A stretch of DNA of 64,000 bases from Rhynchopus euleeides (lineage: Eukaryota > Euglenozoa > Diplonemea > Diplonemida > Diplonemidae): contig OY723293.1 of NCBI GenBank assembly GCA_963210315.1, positions 434,001 through 498,000 of the forward strand, in the 5' to 3' direction. This document shows, one piece after another, positions 26,482 through 38,198 of this stretch. The position numbers and the translations under genes are program-made. Position 1 is the stretch's first letter; each line of letters starts with the position of its first letter. The notes beneath the pieces were generated by a model. The model made no database searches, had not been told where the DNA came from, and worked only from the letters and a program-made list of their open reading frames with translations.

Positions 26482-27660
26482 AATCATTCGACAACACAGG
26501 GCAGAGTTGGGCATGTCTCTGCGCGACTGTGAACGGCTGGGCTCACTCGTTCGCAGAGAGACAGGGATCTCGATGGGGCTTTCATACCCCCTCCTCGTAA
26601 AGCATGAAGCTCCCCTCCGGCTGATGACGCCCTCTCTGCTAGGGAACATGCGGGGGCCTCGAGTTTCTGCTGAGGGCTTTCCCCATCCGCTCGGGTCGCC
26701 CCCCACCAACAGTCATGGTCACGGGTGATGGCTACACACCCGGTAGCCTTCAAGGAAAGAGCAGGCAGCGACTGGCAATCGCATTGACGGACGGGATCAC
26801 CGCGTCCCGCTTTCTGACAGTGTGTGACCGCCACAAGCCCCTGTTCTACGAATGGTGGATGCTCCATGCCTTGGGGCAAATTGTGGCAGTACATGAGGGG
26901 ATCTTCACCTGTGGGCTCCTTTTCCATCACCCAGTTCCGGCTTGGGGGTGACCACTTAGAGTTGTGGTCACTCTTCAAAGGTGTAGGTGGGACAGGGCAT
27001 CGTTCTGCCTTCTGCCTTACAGGAATCGACGAGCGTTTGGAGTACCTGCATGACTGCCACCACTGTAGTATCCAAGAGATGGATGCCGCAAGATTCACTT
27101 GTAGCATCGCTTCAAAATTCTCGAATCCTGTCTACACCGTGACGCCCCCCCTTTCACGACACGAAAGGTGTCATGCGCCTCATTCTACGTACGCTGCCGG
27201 GATCAAAAGTGGTGGAGGAAACCATCCTTGGAAATTTGTTTGTGCGCTGGTTCGTTACCTGTGGGGTACATGGGTGAACACATGCGCTGCCAACAGTCTT
27301 CTTTGCTAGAGACCAGGAGCCTGGTTAGCGCAAAAAATTTCACTGGGAAGCACGCAAGAGAGATACTCGCTGCTTTGAAGGCCATCACCGTGGGGAATCA
27401 GCGGACATTGTGCTGCGCAATGCATGTCTGCAGGAGTTTGCTTCACAAGAACTGAGGGATATGCACATGTCGGACGAACACCCTGCAGTCTGAAAAAATG
27501 AGACTCGTCGTCGGCACAAAATACAATCAGTCCACTCGATCCGATCTCGACAGCTGTTGCATTGCACTCCCACCGTTTGCTGGTCATTTCTCCCCCCTCC
27601 TTGCCACTCCGCTTGCCAAAAAACCCCCCATCACAGTGTAGAGTATGAAGGAACCCGCGG
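26482..27660. other. Interior of the 25.4-27.8 kb island, no gene recognised
   Basis: About 1.2 kb. Several short open frames exist on both strands but none looks like a known protein or keeps coding character for long. It may be the decayed remainder of an element's coding region. Confidence 0.4.
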
Positions 27661-27812
27661 AGATGACAAGTGGCACATGTCATTTACATGTAAAATTACA
27701 AGTACCACTTGTAAAAGTTACAAGTGGCACTTGTAATTTTACATGTGGTACTTGTAATTTTACAAGTGGCACTTGTAACCATTTTTCACTTGTAATTTTA
27801 CATCAGTCCTAT
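27661..27812. repeat. Right tract of ACATGTA/ACAAGTG modules
   Basis: Repeated ACAAGTGGCACTTGT and TTACATGTAAAATTACAAG palindromes end in ACATCAGTCCTATTCGTGG. That ending recurs inverted at about 41479-41496. Together with 25449-25612 it brackets the plus-strand gene island. Confidence 0.6.
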
Positions 27813-28442
27813 TCGTGGTAATTTACCCCCCCCCTTATATTACCCCCTTTTTCGGAAATTTTGGGTTCAGGCCCCAGAAACTTGGTAATTTACCCCCCCC
27901 CCCCTTTGGCTGGGGGGGTGGGGGGAAAATACCCATTTTTTGGCTGGTCGGGGGGTAAATTTACCCCCTCCGCTGGGTGGTGGGGGGGTAATTTACCACC
28001 CCCTTTGCCTGGTAGGGGGGTAAATTACCCCCCCCTACCTGGTAAGAGGGGGTAAATTTACCCCCCACCAGGCTAAGGGGGGTAAATTACCCCCTGGCCC
28101 TCCCCAGCAAAGGGGGGGTAATTTGTTCCCGCTCTTACTGGGGGGTAATTTACCCCCTCCCAGGCCAAAGGGGTAGTTGCCACCCCTTTACCCGTAGGGA
28201 GGGTAAATTTGCCCCCTTGTACTGGAGAGGGGGGTAATTTACCCCCCTACCCACCACCGGAGAAGGGGGTAAATTACCCCCCAGTAAGGGCGGGGGCAAT
28301 TTACCCCCCCCTCTACTGGGGAGGGCCAGGGGGGTAATTTACCCCCTCCCCGGGCAAAGGGGGCGGCACATATATACCCCCCTTTGCCTGGAAGGGGGGG
28401 TAAATTACCCCCCAGTTACCCCCACTACCCAGTCAGAAGGGG
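27813..28442. repeat. Array of GGGGGTAAATTACCCCC palindromes
   Basis: About a dozen modules of roughly 35-50 bp, each centred on GGTAAATTACC or GGTAATTTACC flanked by G-runs and C-runs, with variable CTTTGCCTGGT-like spacers. Every module can form a G/C hairpin. The sequence resembles the core of the adjacent 41-bp minisatellite (GGGGGTAACCC), so the two may be related. Confidence 0.65.
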
Positions 28443-28833
28443 GGTGTCGATTCTGGACAAAAAATAAATTTTTTCAAAAAAAAAACCGAAAAATCGGGGG
28501 AAAATGCTGAAAAATGGCAAAAAAAAGAGTATGGGGAGTTGGGTCCAGTTTAGCAAAGTCGTCATATTTTTCGGGTGTTTTTTTGAATGGGACACCCGAA
28601 GAACCCGTTGAGACGTGAATGACATCGTGAACATATCTGCCAGAGAATCCTCAAGCTTCGTGCCTCAAGAACGTGGGACAACACGGCGCTGCAGGCGCAT
28701 CCTGGGCCGCAGACCAGCAAGCCGGCAAAATAGCCAAGGCCGCCTACACGGCGAGCCTTCTACAGATTCCAGATTGCTCAAACGGGCGTGTCCAGGAAGC
28801 TTGAGCTTTGGGTGGGGACGGGATGAAGTCATG
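28443..28833 (+). repeat. End repeat HR, copy 1
   Basis: A 391-bp repeat starting GGTGTCGATTCTGGAC and ending near GTGGGGACGGGATGAAGTC. Inverted copies lie at 46855-47240 and 56344-57888 (the latter interrupted), and a partial related copy near 62160-62225. A short frame starting MNDIVNISARESSS is kept in the three full copies, but I would not call it a gene. It borders the type-A minisatellite here and at 46830. Confidence 0.8.
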
Positions 28834-28857
28834 GGGGGGGGGGGGGCGGGGCGGGGG

Positions 28858-31800
28858 TGGCTGGGGGGAACCTCTAGAGGTAGGGGGCAACCCATTAGTG
28901 GCTGGGGGGAACCTCTAGAGGTAGGGGGCAACCTATTGGTGGCTGGGGGGAACCTCTAGAGGTAGGTGGCAACCTATTGGTGGCTGGGGGGAACCTCTAG
29001 AGGTAGGGGGCAACCCATTAGTGGCTGGGGGGAACCTCTAGAGGTAGGGGGCAACCTATTGGTGGCTGGGGGGAACCTCTAGAGGTAGGTGGCAACCCAT
29101 TAGTGGCTGGGGGGAACCCCTAGAGGTAGGGGGCAACCTATTGGTGGCTGGGGGGAACCTCTAGAGGTAGGGGGCAACCCATTAGTGGCTGGGGGGAACC
29201 TCTAGAGGTAGGGGGCAACCTATTGGTGGCTGGGGGGAACCTCTAGAGGTAGGTGGCAACCCATTAGTGGCTGGGGGGAACCCCTAGAGGTAGGGGGCAA
29301 CCTATTGGTGGCTGGGGGGAACCTCTAGAGGTAGGGGGCAACCCATTAGTGGCTGGGGGGAACCTCTAGAGGTAGGGGGCAACCTATTGGTGGCTGGGGG
29401 GAACCTCTAGAGGTAGGTGGCAACCCATTAGTGGCTGGGGGGAACCCCTAGAGGTAGGGGGCAACCTATTGGTGGCTGGGGGGAACCTCTAGAGGTAGGT
29501 GGCAACCCGTTAGTGACTGGGGGGAACCTCTAGAGGTAGGTGGCAACCCATTGGTGGCTGGGGGGAACCTCTAGAGGTAGGTGGCAACCCATTAGTGGCT
29601 GGGGGGAACCTCTAGAGGTAGGTGGCAACCCATTAGTGACTGGGGGGAACCTCTAGAGGTAGGTGGCAACCCATTAGTGACTGGGGGGAACCTCTAGAGG
29701 TAGGTGGCAACCCATTGGTGGCTGGGGGGAACCTCTAGAGGTAGGTGGCAACCCATTAGTGGCTGGGGGGAACGCCTAGAGGTAGGGGGCAACCCATTAG
29801 TGGCTGGGGGGAACCTCTAGAGCTAGGGGGCAACCTATTGGTGGCTGGGGGGAACCTCTAGAGGTAGGTGGCAACCCATTAGTGACTGGGGGGAACCTCT
29901 AGAGGTAGCTGGCAACCCATTGGTGGCTGGGGGGAACCTCTAGAGGTAGGTGGCAACCCATTAGTGGCTGGGGGGAACCCCTAGAGGTAGGGGGCAACCC
30001 ATTAGTGGCTGGGGGGAACCTCTAGAGGTAGGGGGCAACCTATTGGTGGCTGGGGGGAACCTCTAGAGGTAGGTGGCAACCTATTGGTGGCTGGGGGGAA
30101 CCTCTAGAGGTAGGTGGCAACCCATTAGTGGCTGGGGGGAACCTCTAGAGGTAGGGGGCAACCTATTGGTGGCTGGGGGGAACCTCTAGAGGTAGGTGGC
30201 AACCCATTAGTGACTGGGGAGAACCTCTAGACGTAGGTGGCAACCCATTGGTGGCTGGGGGGAACCTCTAGAGGTAGGTGGCAACCCATTAGTGGCTGGG
30301 GGGAACCCCTAGAGGTAGGGGGCAACCCATTAGTGGCTGGGGGGAACCTCTAGAGGTAGGGGGCAACCTATTGGTGGCTGGGGGGAACCTCTAGAGGTAG
30401 GTGGCAACCCATTAGTGACTGGGGGGAACCTCTAGAGGTAGGTGGCAACCCATTGGTGGCTGGGGGGAACCTCTAGAGGTAGGTGGCAACCCATTAGTGG
30501 CTGGGGGGAACCTCTAGAGGTAGGGGGCAACCCATTAGTGGCTGGGGGGAACCTCTAGAGGTAGGTGGCAACCCATTAGTGACTGGGGGGAACCTCTAGA
30601 GGTAGGTGGCAACCCATTGGTGGCTGGGGGGAACCTCTAGAGGTAGGTGGCAACCCATTAGTGGCTGGGGGGAACCCCTAGAGGTAGGGGGCAACCCATT
30701 AGTGGCTGGGGGGAACCTCTAGAGGTAGGTGGCAACCCATTAGTGGCTGGGGGGAACCCCTAGAGGTAGGGGGCAACCCATTAGTGGCTGGGGGGAACCT
30801 CTAGAGGTAGGGGGCAACCTATTGGTGGCTGGGGGTAACCTCTAGAGGTAGGTGGCAACCCATTGGTGGCTGGGGGGAACCTCTAGAGGTAGGGGGCAAC
30901 CTATTGGTGGCTGGGGGGAACCTCTAGAGGTAGGTGGCAACCCATTAGTGGCTGGGGGGAACCTCTAGAGGTAGGGGGCAACCCATTGGTGGCTGGGGGG
31001 AACCTCTAGAGGTCGGGGGCAACCCATTAGTGGCTGGGGGGAACCTCTAGAGGTAGGTGGCAACCCATTGGTGGCTGGGGGGAACCTCTAGAGGTATGTG
31101 GCAACCCATTGGTGGCTGGGGGGAACCTCTAGAGGTAGGGGGCAACCTATTGGTGGCTGGGGGGAACCTCTAGAGGTAGGTGGCAACCCATTAGTGGCTG
31201 GGGGGAACCTCTAGAGGTAGGGGGCAACCTATTTGTGGGTGGGGGGAACCCCTAGAGGCAGGGGGTAACCCATTTGTGGCTGGGGGGAACCCCTAGAGGC
31301 AAGGGGTAAGACATTTGTGGCTGGGGGGAACCCCTAGAGGCAGGGGGTAACCCGTTTGTGGGTGGGGGGAACCCCTAGAGGTAGGGGGTAACCCATTTGT
31401 GAGTGGGGGGAACCCCTAGAGGTAGGGGGTAACCCATTTGTGGCTGGGGGGAACCCCTAGAGGCAGGGGGTAACCCGTTTGTGGGTGGGGGGAACCCCTA
31501 GAGGCAGGGGGTAACCCATTTGTGGCTGGGGGGAACCCCTAGAGGTAGGGGGTAACCCGTTTGTGGGTGGGGGGAACCCCTAGAGGTAGGGGGTAACCCA
31601 TTTGTGAGTGGGGGGAACCCCTAGAGGTAGGGGGTAACCCATTTGTGGCTGGGGGGAACCCCTAGAGGTAGGGGGTAACCCATTTGTGGGTGGGGGGAAC
31701 CCCTAGAGGCAGGGGGTAACCCATTTGTGGCTGGGGGGAACCCCTAGAGGTAGGGGGTAACCCATTTGTGAGTGGGGGGAACCCCTAGAGGTAGGGGGTA

Positions 31801-32863
31801 ACCCATTTGTGGCTGGGGGGAACCCCTAGAGGTAGGGGGTAACCCGTTTGTTGCTGGGGGGAACCCCTAGAGGCAGGGGGTAACCCGTAGAGGCAGGGGG
31901 TAACCCGTTTGTGGGTGGGGGGAACCCCTAGAGGTAGGGGGTAACCCATTTGTGAGTGGGGGGAACCCCTAGAGGTAGGGGGTAACCCATTTGTGGGTGG
32001 GGGGAACCCCTAGAGGTAGGGGGTAACCCATTTGTGGCTGGGGGGAACCCCTAGAGGTAGGGGGTAACCCGTTTGTTGCTGGGGGGAACCCCTAGAGGTA
32101 GGGGGTAACCCGTTTGTGGGTGGGGGGAACCCCTAGAGGTAGGGGGTAACCCATTTGTGGGTGGGGGGAACCCCTAGAGGTAGGGGGTAACCCATTTGTG
32201 AGTGGGGGGAACCCCTAGAGGTAGGGGGTAACCCATTTGTGGGTGGGGGGAACCCCTAGAGGTAGGGGGTAACCCATTTGTGAGTGGGGGGAACCCCTAG
32301 AGGTAGGGGGTAACCCATTTGTGAGTGGGGGGAACCCCTAGAGGTAGGGGGTAACCCGTTTGTGGGTGGGGGGAACCCCTAGAGGTAGGGGGTAACCCAT
32401 TTGTGGCTGGGGGGAACCCCTAGACGTAGGGGGTAACCCGTTTCTGGGTGGGGGGAACCCCTAGAGGCAGGGGGTAACCCGTTTGTGGGTGGGGGGAACC
32501 CCTAGAGGTAGGGGGTAACCCGTTTGTTGCTGGGGGGAACCCCTAGAGGCAGGGGGTAACCCGTTTGTGGGTGAGGGGAACCCCTAGAGGTAGGGGGTAA
32601 CCCATTTGTGAGTGGGGGGAACCCCTAGAGGTAGGGGGTAACCCATTTGTGGCTGGGGGGAACCTCTAGAGGTAGGGGGTAACCCATTTGTGGGTGGGGG
32701 GAACCCCTAGAGGTAGGGGGTAACCCGTTTGTGGGTGGGGGGAACCCCTAGAGGTAGGGGGTAACCCATTTGTGGGTGGGGGGAACCCCTAGAGGCAGGG
32801 GGTAACCCATTTGTGGCTGGGGGGAACCCCTAGAGGTAGGGGGTAACCCGTTTGTGGGTGGGG
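28858..32863 (+). repeat. 41-bp minisatellite array 1 (type A then type B)
   Basis: About 98 tandem units. Type A (28858 to about 31232) has GGGGGGAACCTCTAGAGG, then TAGGTGGCAACCC, then ATTAGTGGCT. Type B (about 31232 onward) has GGGGGGAACCCCTAGAGG, then TAGGGGGTAACCC, then ATTTGTGGGT. Variation is confined to a handful of positions. No CRISPR-like spacers exist, since units abut directly. Confidence 0.95.
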
Positions 32864-33220
32864 AGATTTAGTGAATAGTGCGGAGCAAGTATCTTCGCGC
32901 GACGCGAGAAACACAACAAAGCAATAATTTGCCCAGAGGGCCGGAGAGAGGAGGGGGGACAGCCTGCCTAGTCAAGATCTGCGAGAGGGGCCGAGCACCA
33001 ACGCACACACAACCCGATTTCCTGATGAAGGGTGGTGGTGGTCGCGCCCCCGTCCAACCGTGCAACGCACGTGGCGGAAACTGCACTATGCAGCAACAGT
33101 GATGAGAAACAACACAGCAAAAACAGCAAGCAAACAGCAACAGAAACCTCGCGCGCGCTGCTCCTCCCTATTCTAAATCTCCCTTACCGTGGCGAAGCCA
33201 CTCGACTAAAGTCGTTCGTA
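32864..33220. mobile_element. 357-bp insertion in the minisatellite, copy 1
   Basis: It begins AGATTTAGTGAATAGTGCGG and contains an inverted match to that end (CTGCTCCTCCCTATTCTAAATCT) near 33155-33182. It then ends with two small hairpins, GTGGCGAAGCCAC and CGACTAAAGTCG, and TTCGTA. It sits inside the GGGGGG of a repeat unit with at most 2 bp duplicated. Identical to copy 2 at 34350. It is an internally deleted relative of 36860-38198. Confidence 0.8.
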
Positions 33221-34349
33221 GGGGAACCCCTAGAGGCAGGGGGTAACCCATTTGTGGGTGGGGGGAACCCCTAGAGGCAGGGGGTAACCCATTTGTGGCT
33301 GGGGGGAACCCCTAGAGGTAGGGGGTAACCCATTTGTGAGTGGGGGGAACCCCTAGAGGTAGGGGGTAACCCATTTGTGGCTGGGGGGAACCCCTAGAGG
33401 TAGGGGGTAACCCATTTGTGGCTGGGGGGAACCCCTAGAGGTAGGGGGTAACCCATTTGTGAGTGGGGGGAACCCCTAGAGGTAGGGGGTAACCCATTTG
33501 TGGCTGGGGGGAACCCCTAGAGGTAGGGGGTAACCCGTTTGTTGCTGGGGGGAACCCCTAGAGGCAGGGGGTAACCCGTAGAGGCAGGGGGTAACCCGTT
33601 TGTGGGTGGGGGGAACCCCTAGAGGTAGGGGGTAACCCATTTGTGAGTGGGGGGAACCCCTAGAGGTAGGGGGTAACCCATTTGTGGGTGGGGGGAACCC
33701 CTAGAGGTAGGGGGTAACCCATTTGTGAGTGGGGGGAACCCCTAGAGGTAGGGGGTAACCCATTTGTGAGTGGGGGGAACCCCTAGAGGTAGGGGGTAAC
33801 CCGTTTGTGGGTGGGGGGAACCCCTAGAGGTAGGGGGTAACCCATTTGTGGCTGGGGGGAACCCCTAGACGTAGGGGGTAACCCGTTTCTGGGTGGGGGG
33901 AACCCCTAGAGGCAGGGGGTAACCCGTTTGTGGGTGGGGGGAACCCCTAGAGGTAGGGGGTAACCCATTTGTGGCTGGGGGGAACCCCTAGAGGTAGGGG
34001 GTAACCCGTTTGTTGCTGGGGGGAACCCCTAGAGGCAGGGGGTAACCCGTTTGTGGGTGAGGGGAACCCCTAGAGGTAGGGGGTAACCCATTTGTGAGTG
34101 GGGGGAACCCCTAGAGGTAGGGGGTAACCCATTTGTGGCTGGGGGGAACCTCTAGAGGTAGGGGGTAACCCATTTGTGGGTGGGGGGAACCCCTAGAGGT
34201 AGGGGGTAACCCGTTTGTGGGTGGGGGGAACCCCTAGAGGTAGGGGGTAACCCATTTGTGGGTGGGGGGAACCCCTAGAGGCAGGGGGTAACCCATTTGT
34301 GGCTGGGGGGAACCCCTAGAGGTAGGGGGTAACCCGTTTGTGGGTGGGG
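33221..34349 (+). repeat. 41-bp minisatellite array 2 (type B)
   Basis: About 27 units between insertion copies 1 and 2. Together with copy 2 it forms the second member of a 1486-bp higher-order repeat. Confidence 0.95.
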
Positions 34350-34706
34350 AGATTTAGTGAATAGTGCGGAGCAAGTATCTTCGCGCGACGCGAGAAACAC
34401 AACAAAGCAATAATTTGCCCAGAGGGCCGGAGAGAGGAGGGGGGACAGCCTGCCTAGTCAAGATCTGCGAGAGGGGCCGAGCACCAACGCACACACAACC
34501 CGATTTCCTGATGAAGGGTGGTGGTGGTCGCGCCCCCGTCCAACCGTGCAACGCACGTGGCGGAAACTGCACTATGCAGCAACAGTGATGAGAAACAACA
34601 CAGCAAAAACAGCAAGCAAACAGCAACAGAAACCTCGCGCGCGCTGCTCCTCCCTATTCTAAATCTCCCTTACCGTGGCGAAGCCACTCGACTAAAGTCG
34701 TTCGTA
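34350..34706. mobile_element. 357-bp insertion in the minisatellite, copy 2
   Basis: Exactly 1486 bp from copy 1 with identical sequence and flanks. It therefore arose by tandem duplication of array plus insertion, not by a second transposition. Confidence 0.8.
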
Positions 34707-36859
34707 GGGGAACCCCTAGAGGCAGGGGGTAACCCATTTGTGGGTGGGGGGAACCCCTAGAGGCAGGGGGTAACCCATTTGTGGCTGGGGGGAACCCCTA
34801 GAGGTAGGGGGTAACCCGTTTCTGGGTGGGGGGAACCCCTAGAGGCAGGGGGTAACCCGTTTGTGGGTGGGGGGAACCCCTAGAGGTAGGGGGTAACCCA
34901 TTTGTGGCTGGGGGGAACCCCTAGAGGCAGGGGGTAACCCGTTTGTGGGTGGGGGGAACCCCTAGAGGCAGGGGGTAACCCATTTGTGGGTGGGGGGAAC
35001 CCCTAGAGGTAGGGGGTAACCCGTTTGTGGGTGGGGGGAACCCCTAGAGGTAGGGGGTAACCCATTTGTGGCTGGGGGGAACCCCTAGAGGTAGGGGGTA
35101 ACCCATTTGTGGGTGGGGGGAACCCCTAGAGGCAGGGGGTAACCCGTTTGTGGGTGGGGGGAACCCCTAGAGGTAGGGGGTAACCCATTTGTGAGTGGGG
35201 GGAACCCCTAGAGGTAGGGGGTAACCCATTTGTGGCTGGGGGGAACCCCTAGAGGTAGGGGGTAACCCGTTTGTTGCTGGGGGGAACCCCTAGAGGCAGG
35301 GGGTAACCCGTTTGTGGGTGGGGGGAACCCCTAGAGGCAGGGGGTAACCCATTTGTGGCTGGGGGGAACCCCTAGAGGTAGGGGGTAACCCGTTTGTGGG
35401 TGGGGGGAACCCCTAGAGGCAGGGGGTAACCCATTTGTGGGTGGGGGGAACCCCTAGAGGCAGGGGGTAACCCATTTGTGGCTGGGGGGAACCCCTAGAG
35501 GTAGGGGGTAACCCGTTTCTGGGTGGGGGGAACCCCTAGAGGTAGGGGGTAACCCATTTGTGGCTGGGGGGAACCCCTAGAGGTAGGGAGTAACCCATTT
35601 GTGGGTGGGGGGAACCCCTAGAGGCAGGGGGTAACCCATTTGTGGCTGGGGGGAACCCCTAGAGGTAGGGGGTAACCCATTTGTGGCTGGGGGGAACCCC
35701 TAGAGGTAGGGGGTAACCCGTTTGTTGCTGGGGGGAACCCCTAGAGGCAGGGGGTAACCCATTTGTGGGTGGGGGGAACCCCTAGAGGCAGGGGGTAACC
35801 CATTTGTGGCTGGGGGGAACCCCTAGAGGTAGGGGGTAACCCATTTGTGGGTGGGGGGAACCCCTAGAGGCAGGGGGTAACCCATTTGTGGCTGGGGGGA
35901 ACCCCTAGAGGTAGGGGGTAACCCATTTGTGGGTGGGGGGAACCCCTAGAGGCAGGGGGTAACCCATTTGTGGCTGGGGGGAACCCCTAGAGGTAGGGGG
36001 TAACCCGTTTGTGGGTGGGGGGAACCCCTAGAGGCAGGGGGTAACCCATTTGTGGGTGGGGGGAACCCCTAGAGGCAGGGGGTAACCCATTTGTGGCTGG
36101 GGGGAACCCCTAGAGGTAGGGGGTAACCCGTTTCTGGGTGGGGGGAACCCCTAGAGGCAGGGGGTAACCCATTTGTGGCTGGGGGGAACCCCTAGAGGTA
36201 GGGGGTAACCCGTTTGTGGGTGGGGGGAACCCCTAGAGGCAGGGGGTAACCCATTTGTGGGTGGGGGGAACCCCTAGAGGCAGGGGGTAACCCATTTGTG
36301 GCTGGGGGGAACCCCTAGAGGTAGGGGGTAACCCGTTTCTGGGTGGGGGGAACCCCTAGAGGTAGGGGGTAACCCATTTGTGGCTGGGGGGAACCCCTAG
36401 AGGTAGGGAGTAACCCATTTGTGGGTGGGGGGAACCCCTAGAGGCAGGGGGTAACCCATTTGTGGCTGGGGGGAACCCCTAGAGGTAGGGGGTAACCCAT
36501 TTGTGGCTGGGGGGAACCCCTAGAGGTAGGGGGTAACCCGTTTGTTGCTGGGGGGAACCCCTAGAGGCAGGGGGTAACCCGTAGAGGCAGGGGGTAACCC
36601 GTTTGTGGGTGGGGGGAACCCCTAGAGGTCGGGGGTAACCCATTTGTGAGTGGGGGGAACCCCTAGAGGTAGGGGGTAACCCATTTGTGGCTGGGGGGAA
36701 CCCCTAGAGGTAGGGGGTAACCCGTTTGTGGGTGGGGGGAACCCCTAGAGGCAGGGGGTAACCCATTTGTGGGTGGGGGGAACCCCTAGAGGCAGGGGGT
36801 AACCCATTTGTGGGTGGGGGGAACCCCTAGAGGTAGGGGGTAACCCATTTGTGAGTGGG
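34707..36859 (+). repeat. 41-bp minisatellite array 3 (type B)
   Basis: About 52 units. Partial units (GGTAACCCGTAGAGGCAGG) occur near 36570, as they do near 31880 and 33570, marking unequal exchange points. Confidence 0.95.
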
Positions 36860-37929
36860 AGATTTAGTGAATAGTGCGGAGCAAGTATCTTCGCGCGACG
36901 CGAGAAACACAACAAAGCAATAATTTGCCCAGAGGGCCGGAGAGAGGAGGGGGGCTTGCTGGCCGCCCCCCCCGGGCGCCAACCCCCACCGCCACCGCCC
37001 CCGGCCCCGCCGTTTTTTGGCCCCTGCCGGGCCGCCGACCGCGCCGCCGCCTCCGCCGCTCGCCGCTCGGGGGGGATGTGGTCCTGGAGGACCAGCCGCT
37101 GCCGGTGCGCCCTGGCGGCCGCCTCACCCCCCTCCCCCAGCCACGCGAAATAGCTGAGGGCGTCCTCGAGCTTCGTGAGGACCGACTCCTCCGGGCTCCC
37201 CCGGAGGACCAGCGCGATGGCCTCCACCGCCAGCTCCGCCCCGTCGCGCGCCACCCCCTCACGCCTCGGCAGCCTGTCGCGCAGCGACCGGACGAGCTCG
37301 TCCGCGTGCGAGCTCCGGGCGTCGACGAAGCGTCGCCACTCCCCCGGGCACCGCACCACCCCCTCTGCCCCCACCGCGCGCTGCGGCTCCTCCGCCTCCC
37401 CCTCGCTGTCGCTGTCCCCCTGGCGGCGGCCCACCTTGCGCACCATCGCCTCGAGCAACTTCATGCTCTGGCGTTGCTGCTGGTGCATCAGGGCAATCAC
37501 CTCGCCCATGCCCCCACCCGCCGCCGGCTGCTGGGGGGCCACCGAGGAGGAGGCCACCGGGGCCGTGGACTCCCCGCGGAGGCGCGCCACCGACTCCGCC
37601 TGCCCCAGCCGCCCCGTGCACAGCTGCACCGTCGCCAGCAGCCTCACCAGCGCGATCCCCGACCAGTCGCCGACCCCCTGGACGAGCGCGTCCAGGGCCG
37701 ACGGGAGGATGCGGTCCTGCGCGATGTTCTTCGTCGCAGCCTCCGCGAGCAAGCTCCTCAGGGTGCCGAGGAGGGCGGGGTACGGCACCTTTTGCCGGAC
37801 GAGGCCCGCCTGCACCACGTCGACGTTCACCGCCGCGAGCTGCGCGGTCGGGGGGGACCAGTCGTACGACTGCCCTTTCCCCCCCTCCAGGTGCGCCTCC
37901 AGCTCGGCCAGAGTCTTGCACTCTGTCAT
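36745..37929 (-). CDS. Gag-like ORF of the inserted element, 3'-truncated
   Basis: The frame starts at MTECKTLAELEAH (37929); codons upstream read through the element's terminal sequence, so I place the start here. The first ~320 residues look like a structural protein: helical, Arg/Glu/Ala-rich, with LARQR-type helices, an MHQQQRQSMKLLEAMVRKV helix, an acidic SDSEGEAEEP patch and a Gly-rich GGAGGGGGGGW stretch. Downstream of about 36957 the frame reads through the element end and into the minisatellite until a stop at 36745, so the native C-terminus is lost. No zinc knuckle is visible. Calling it Gag is an inference from composition and context. Confidence 0.55.
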   Translation of the reverse strand: MTECKTLAELEAHLEGGKGQSYDWSPPTAQLAAVNVDVVQAGLVRQKVPYPALLGTLRSLLAEAATKNIAQDRILPSALDALVQGVGDWSGIALVRLLATVQLCTGRLGQAESVARLRGESTAPVASSSVAPQQPAAGGGMGEVIALMHQQQRQSMKLLEAMVRKVGRRQGDSDSEGEAEEPQRAVGAEGVVRCPGEWRRFVDARSSHADELVRSLRDRLPRREGVARDGAELAVEAIALVLRGSPEESVLTKLEDALSYFAWLGEGGEAAARAHRQRLVLQDHIPPERRAAEAAARSAARQGPKNGGAGGGGGGGWRPGGAASKPPSSLRPSGQIIALLCFSRRAKILAPHYSLNLPLTNGLPPTSRGSPHPQMGYPLPLGVPPTHKWVTPCL

Positions 37930-38198
37930 TGTTATGTGTGTGTGCGGGTGTTTAAAAGGCGAGAGGGGCCGAGCACCAACGCACACACAACCCGATTTCC
38001 TGATGAAGGGTGCTGGTGGTCGCGCCCCCGTCCAACCGTGCAACGCACGTGGCGGAAACTGCACTATGCAGCAACAGTGATGAGAAACAACACAGCAAAA
38101 ACAGCAAGCAAACAGCAACAGAAACCTCGCGCGCGCTGCTCCTCCCTATTCTAAATCTCCCTTACCGTGGCGAAGCCACTCGACTAAAGTCGTTCGTA
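36860..38198 (-). mobile_element. 1339-bp insertion with Gag-like ORF, copy 3
   Basis: It shares its first ~95 bp and last ~235 bp with the 357-bp copies. The interior here is a minus-strand ORF, where the short copies have 22 bp of other sequence. Both are thus different deletion derivatives of a longer element. The flanking G counts (3 left, 5 right, against 4 and 4 in copies 1 and 2) show an independent insertion. Complementary subterminal repeats, terminal hairpins, a Gag-like ORF and little or no target duplication would fit a DIRS-like tyrosine-recombinase retroelement, but no reverse transcriptase or recombinase is present. Confidence 0.7.
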
